Shown here piece by piece: positions 63,201 to 64,000 of a stretch of DNA of 64,000 nucleotides (position 1 is its first letter; each line of letters begins with the position of its first letter). The translations under genes were made by a program, and so were the position numbers. This stretch comes from Tubiluchus corallicola (Eukaryota > Priapulida > Priapulimorpha > Priapulimorphida > Tubiluchidae). The stretch spans positions 124,001 to 188,000 of the forward strand of contig JAQGDQ010000075.1 of the NCBI GenBank assembly GCA_030141605.1. Reading direction: 5' to 3'. Under the pieces are notes generated by a model, which saw only the letters and a list, made by a program, of their open reading frames with translations, did not search any database and was not told where the DNA came from.

Positions 63201-64000
63201 CGGAATAAGTTTTTGTTCTGAAAAGTTTTTGTAGGAATTCAATGCTTCATTTTGAATGGCTGTATGAATATGGAAAAATTGAACTAATAATTAAACACTT
63301 TTGATTTTTGACTTTGTCTTTTAATAAATGCAACAATAGTTTATGTACGCGTTAGTCTACCATTCTGCATGCTTCGTATCAAATGGTTTTTCATTAGTGA
63401 ATTTTAGTACCAGAAATTAGTCCAAGGGAAGACAGTTTTATGAAATGACATTTTGTACTTTTAATTAATTACTGAAATACTTTGTAATGCTAGCTGACAA
63501 ATTTCGTAATGACTCACATTTACAAAGTGGATAAAGATTGAGCAGTTAACTGATCATTACATCTTTACTGATAATTTCTCTATCTTATTAAGGCCTACCT
63601 TTTGATTTGATTTTGATTTATTCTGTGATTGTGTTTACTAGGTTACTAAACCAGCAGATATTGTCTTTACTGCAAACGCCCCCTGTACGTCGAGTGCCGA
63701 GAAATGCTCGTACACCCATTAATGGTGTTCCAGAAGTTACACCGCAGAGCATCTTAAAAATTCATGATTCATTCACAGGGTATTCAGGTTCAAGCAAAAC
63801 GACAGGAGTGGCACAGCGTCGTCCATGTGAGTTATTTATATAGAAATTATTTGTTGCATTTGTATACATGGTGCTGTGCAAAATTAAGAAGAATTTTAAT
63901 TTACATCAAACTTTTGCTTTTCAAATTTGAGTCAAATCGACCCTGCCCATTCGTTGTGCATAAAATTTAATGTTTCTTACAGTCTGTCCCGTACTTTGTT
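39221..64000 (+). CDS. AHCTF1: ELYS / AHCTF1 nucleoporin, 5' thirty exons (continues past window)
   Basis: ELYS (MEL-28) binds chromatin and recruits the Nup107-160 complex to start nuclear pore assembly after mitosis. Exons: 39221-39341, 41258-41514, 43994-44258, 44365-44436, 44680-44788, 45018-45143, 45556-45643, 46179-46516, 46628-46709, 49061-49148, 49278-49339, 49979-50104, 50280-50370, 50849-50938, 51126-51266, 51673-51777, 52206-52302, 52575-52695, 53060-53173, 53715-53816, 54141-54334, 54406-54570, 54849-54943, 61064-61245, 61779-61926, 62275-62419, 62658-62741, 62896-63012, 63642-63826, 63983 onward. All phases agree. Residues 1 to about 490 form the N-terminal beta-propeller (GVAAAG-type strands, VYLVDLCLDE, FDMNRWYHSQMP). 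About 500-1130 is the helical ELYS domain (RFLLDWSWKKV, CVPLYDWSG, GFWLLDHRDF, LELPFTESEE, LQRGRYIEALKLN). Beyond that is a basic, Ser/Pro-rich tail with KKKKK, RKTSRTR and TPQSILK. The AT-hook region lies beyond position 64000. Exon 7 has an alternative in-frame acceptor at 45526; 45556 has the better pyrimidine tract and homologue length. ATG 39221 is the first in-frame start. Confidence 0.93.
39342..41257 (+). other. ELYS intron 1
   Basis: A 1.9-kb intron. Its 3' part holds copy B of the dispersed repeat (40975-41215). No additional exon recognised. Confidence 0.6.
40975..41215 (+). repeat. Dispersed repeat family, copy B
   Basis: It aligns with 60165-60425 from TTTAGTGAAGTG and the CAGATTATTTCTTC block, through AGCTGCACCCAA, AATTCTGTGTGTGATAAGACAG, TATACAAAATTTTAAG, TTTTTTACCTTTATGTAAG and TTGTGCTTCAATTTT. 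It ends about 40 bases before ELYS exon 2, so it contributes the far 3' end of that intron. Confidence 0.6.
41846..43126. mobile_element. Foldback element with 41-bp tandem repeats in ELYS intron 2
   Basis: The left end CACCATTTTGCACAGT (41854-41869) is the exact complement of ACTGTGCAAAATGGTG ending at 43118. Both arms, about 180-200 bases each, consist of repeats of the theme TTGAAATACATTGTAGAAAAATGAAAT. On the right they start at 42917, 42958, 42999 and 43040, a strict 41-base period; the left arm has the complements (TTTCATTTTTCTACGATG and similar). The interior of about 850 bases is less AT-rich and holds two short open frames (42156-42404 on +, 42838-42626 on -) that I do not recognise, plus CAT repeats with a 24-bp perfect palindrome at 42657-42680. 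No transposase is recognised. Confidence 0.7.
42579..42680. repeat. CAT/ATG trinucleotide repeats with perfect palindrome
   Basis: CAT units at 42582-42597 are followed, after a short gap, by four TCA/CAT units running straight into ATG units (42657-42680). The last block is a 24-base perfect palindrome. Confidence 0.85.
46710..49060 (+). other. ELYS intron 9
   Basis: A 2.35-kb intron. It contains a run of ten G at 48387-48396 and a somewhat less AT-rich stretch at 47860-48330. Neither strand shows a recognisable protein or a structured RNA. Confidence 0.5.
50198..50290 (+). repeat. 48-bp tandem duplication covering the acceptor of ELYS exon 13
   Basis: Two copies of AAGTCTTASTAAACATAGC, GTTTTAACTTCAG and GTATTTAA lie 48 bases apart (50198 and 50246). 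Each contains a complete branch-like sequence, pyrimidine tract and CAG acceptor. Only the second acceptor (exon from 50280) gives an open frame; using the first (exon from 50232) reads into a TAA after 13 codons. Confidence 0.85.
56359..57477 (-). CDS. Class A (rhodopsin-like) GPCR, intronless, nested in ELYS intron 23
   Basis: A 372-residue seven-transmembrane receptor in one uninterrupted reading frame. The N-terminus carries two N-glycosylation sequons (N7-K-S, N23-S-T) and no obvious cleaved signal peptide. Hydrophobic segments lie at about 45-70, 79-103, 119-142, 161-182, 207-232, 256-282 and 293-318. Family marks are SNTIIIV in TM1, D90 in TM2, C120 with C199 for the usual extracellular disulphide, the DRY triplet at 144-146, WLP at 271-273 in TM6 and NPLIY at 311-315 in TM7, followed by a cytoplasmic tail with FFCKK. 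TM4 lacks the usual tryptophan and TM5 lacks the usual proline; loss of the TM5 proline is known in the melanocortin/EDG/cannabinoid/adenosine (MECA) cluster, so that is the best guess for its relatives. No ligand can be assigned. TM7 lacks an opsin-type lysine. It is transcribed opposite to ELYS, inside the intron between 54943 and 61064. A possible polyadenylation signal on its strand lies at 55835-55840. Confidence 0.9.
   Translation of the reverse strand: MHIQSANKSGNLLLILEAAKDENSTTSKIPIDILAYYDPHVRYYLTIVYSIYSFIGCLILLSNTIIIVTITKVKKVGPSLSIVMLSSFFDSCIGIHCILKFLVSGIDPTYDIFAPTGAWCWSSAVFMSFGFLGSAFSMTLLSIDRYIKIMHPHSTGLKMKHVLVSGAAIVALILIFSIVPAITSWNMNYKIGTTDEYLCLLGPFTDSYGIIIAVLCFFTIFTSTGLYIKIYLAVQKSQRIKAKLKVNSSMGSNGRALQTIAFVAGTFVLLWLPQVVYIVMVSIPDSPCNTLMHFYSLPIFSMITSSNSLINPLIYMIRIPIVRSMIKDIFFCKKSQPRVGTAISVINQKNAPNSGTECSNVKAVQHETIAKR
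60165..60425 (+). repeat. Dispersed repeat family, copy C
   Basis: It aligns with copies A and B. Shared blocks are AACTTGTTTCAAATGACCT, AGCTGCACCTAATGGTC, TTCTGTGTGCAATAAGGCAG, TTTTTTACTTTATGTATGTAAA and TTTTGTGCTTTAAC. It is the longest copy and the only one showing both halves of the element without a cut. Confidence 0.6.

Overview
The window is AT-rich (roughly two-thirds A+T by eye), intron-rich animal DNA. It has GT-AG introns, no operon-style spacing, and proteins that align best with metazoan families. The organism is an invertebrate metazoan. An invertebrate chordate such as a tunicate would fit the modest exon sizes, the metazoan-type ELYS and the RPE65-like residue numbering of the carotenoid oxygenase, but the sequence alone does not settle the lineage.

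Four protein-coding genes are supported. (1) SMG8, a nonsense-mediated decay factor, runs on the + strand at 1500-19377 as 20 exons whose phases all agree and sum to 864 residues. (2) A carotenoid oxygenase of the BCO1/BCO2/RPE65 family runs on the - strand at 34121-22537 as 11 exons coding 528 residues, with all four iron-binding histidines. (3) ELYS/AHCTF1, the nucleoporin that seeds nuclear pore assembly on chromatin, runs on the + strand from 39221 past the window end; thirty exons (about 1309 codons) are visible and the AT-hook C-terminus lies outside. (4) An intronless class A GPCR of 372 residues lies on the - strand at 57477-56359, nested inside the 6.1-kb intron 23 of ELYS. SMG8 and the oxygenase are convergent; the oxygenase and ELYS are divergent.

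The remaining sequence is introns and intergenic DNA with decayed mobile elements. These are a three-copy dispersed repeat (about 1-240, 40975-41215, 60165-60425), a 2.5-kb element with long inverted ends (29055-31580) holding a hAT transposon relic (30838-31246), a small foldback (31600-31722) related to a repeat cluster at 941-1080, a foldback in SMG8 intron 12, a 1.27-kb foldback built of 41-bp repeats in ELYS intron 2 (41846-43126), a tRNA-like SINE head (about 4340-4415), and two oppositely oriented fragments of non-LTR reverse transcriptase between the oxygenase and ELYS.

The four genes do not form a pathway; their proximity looks incidental. The most unusual structures are the 41-bp-repeat foldback in ELYS intron 2, the nested long-inverted-repeat/hAT composite, and a 48-bp tandem duplication that copied a 3' splice site of ELYS.
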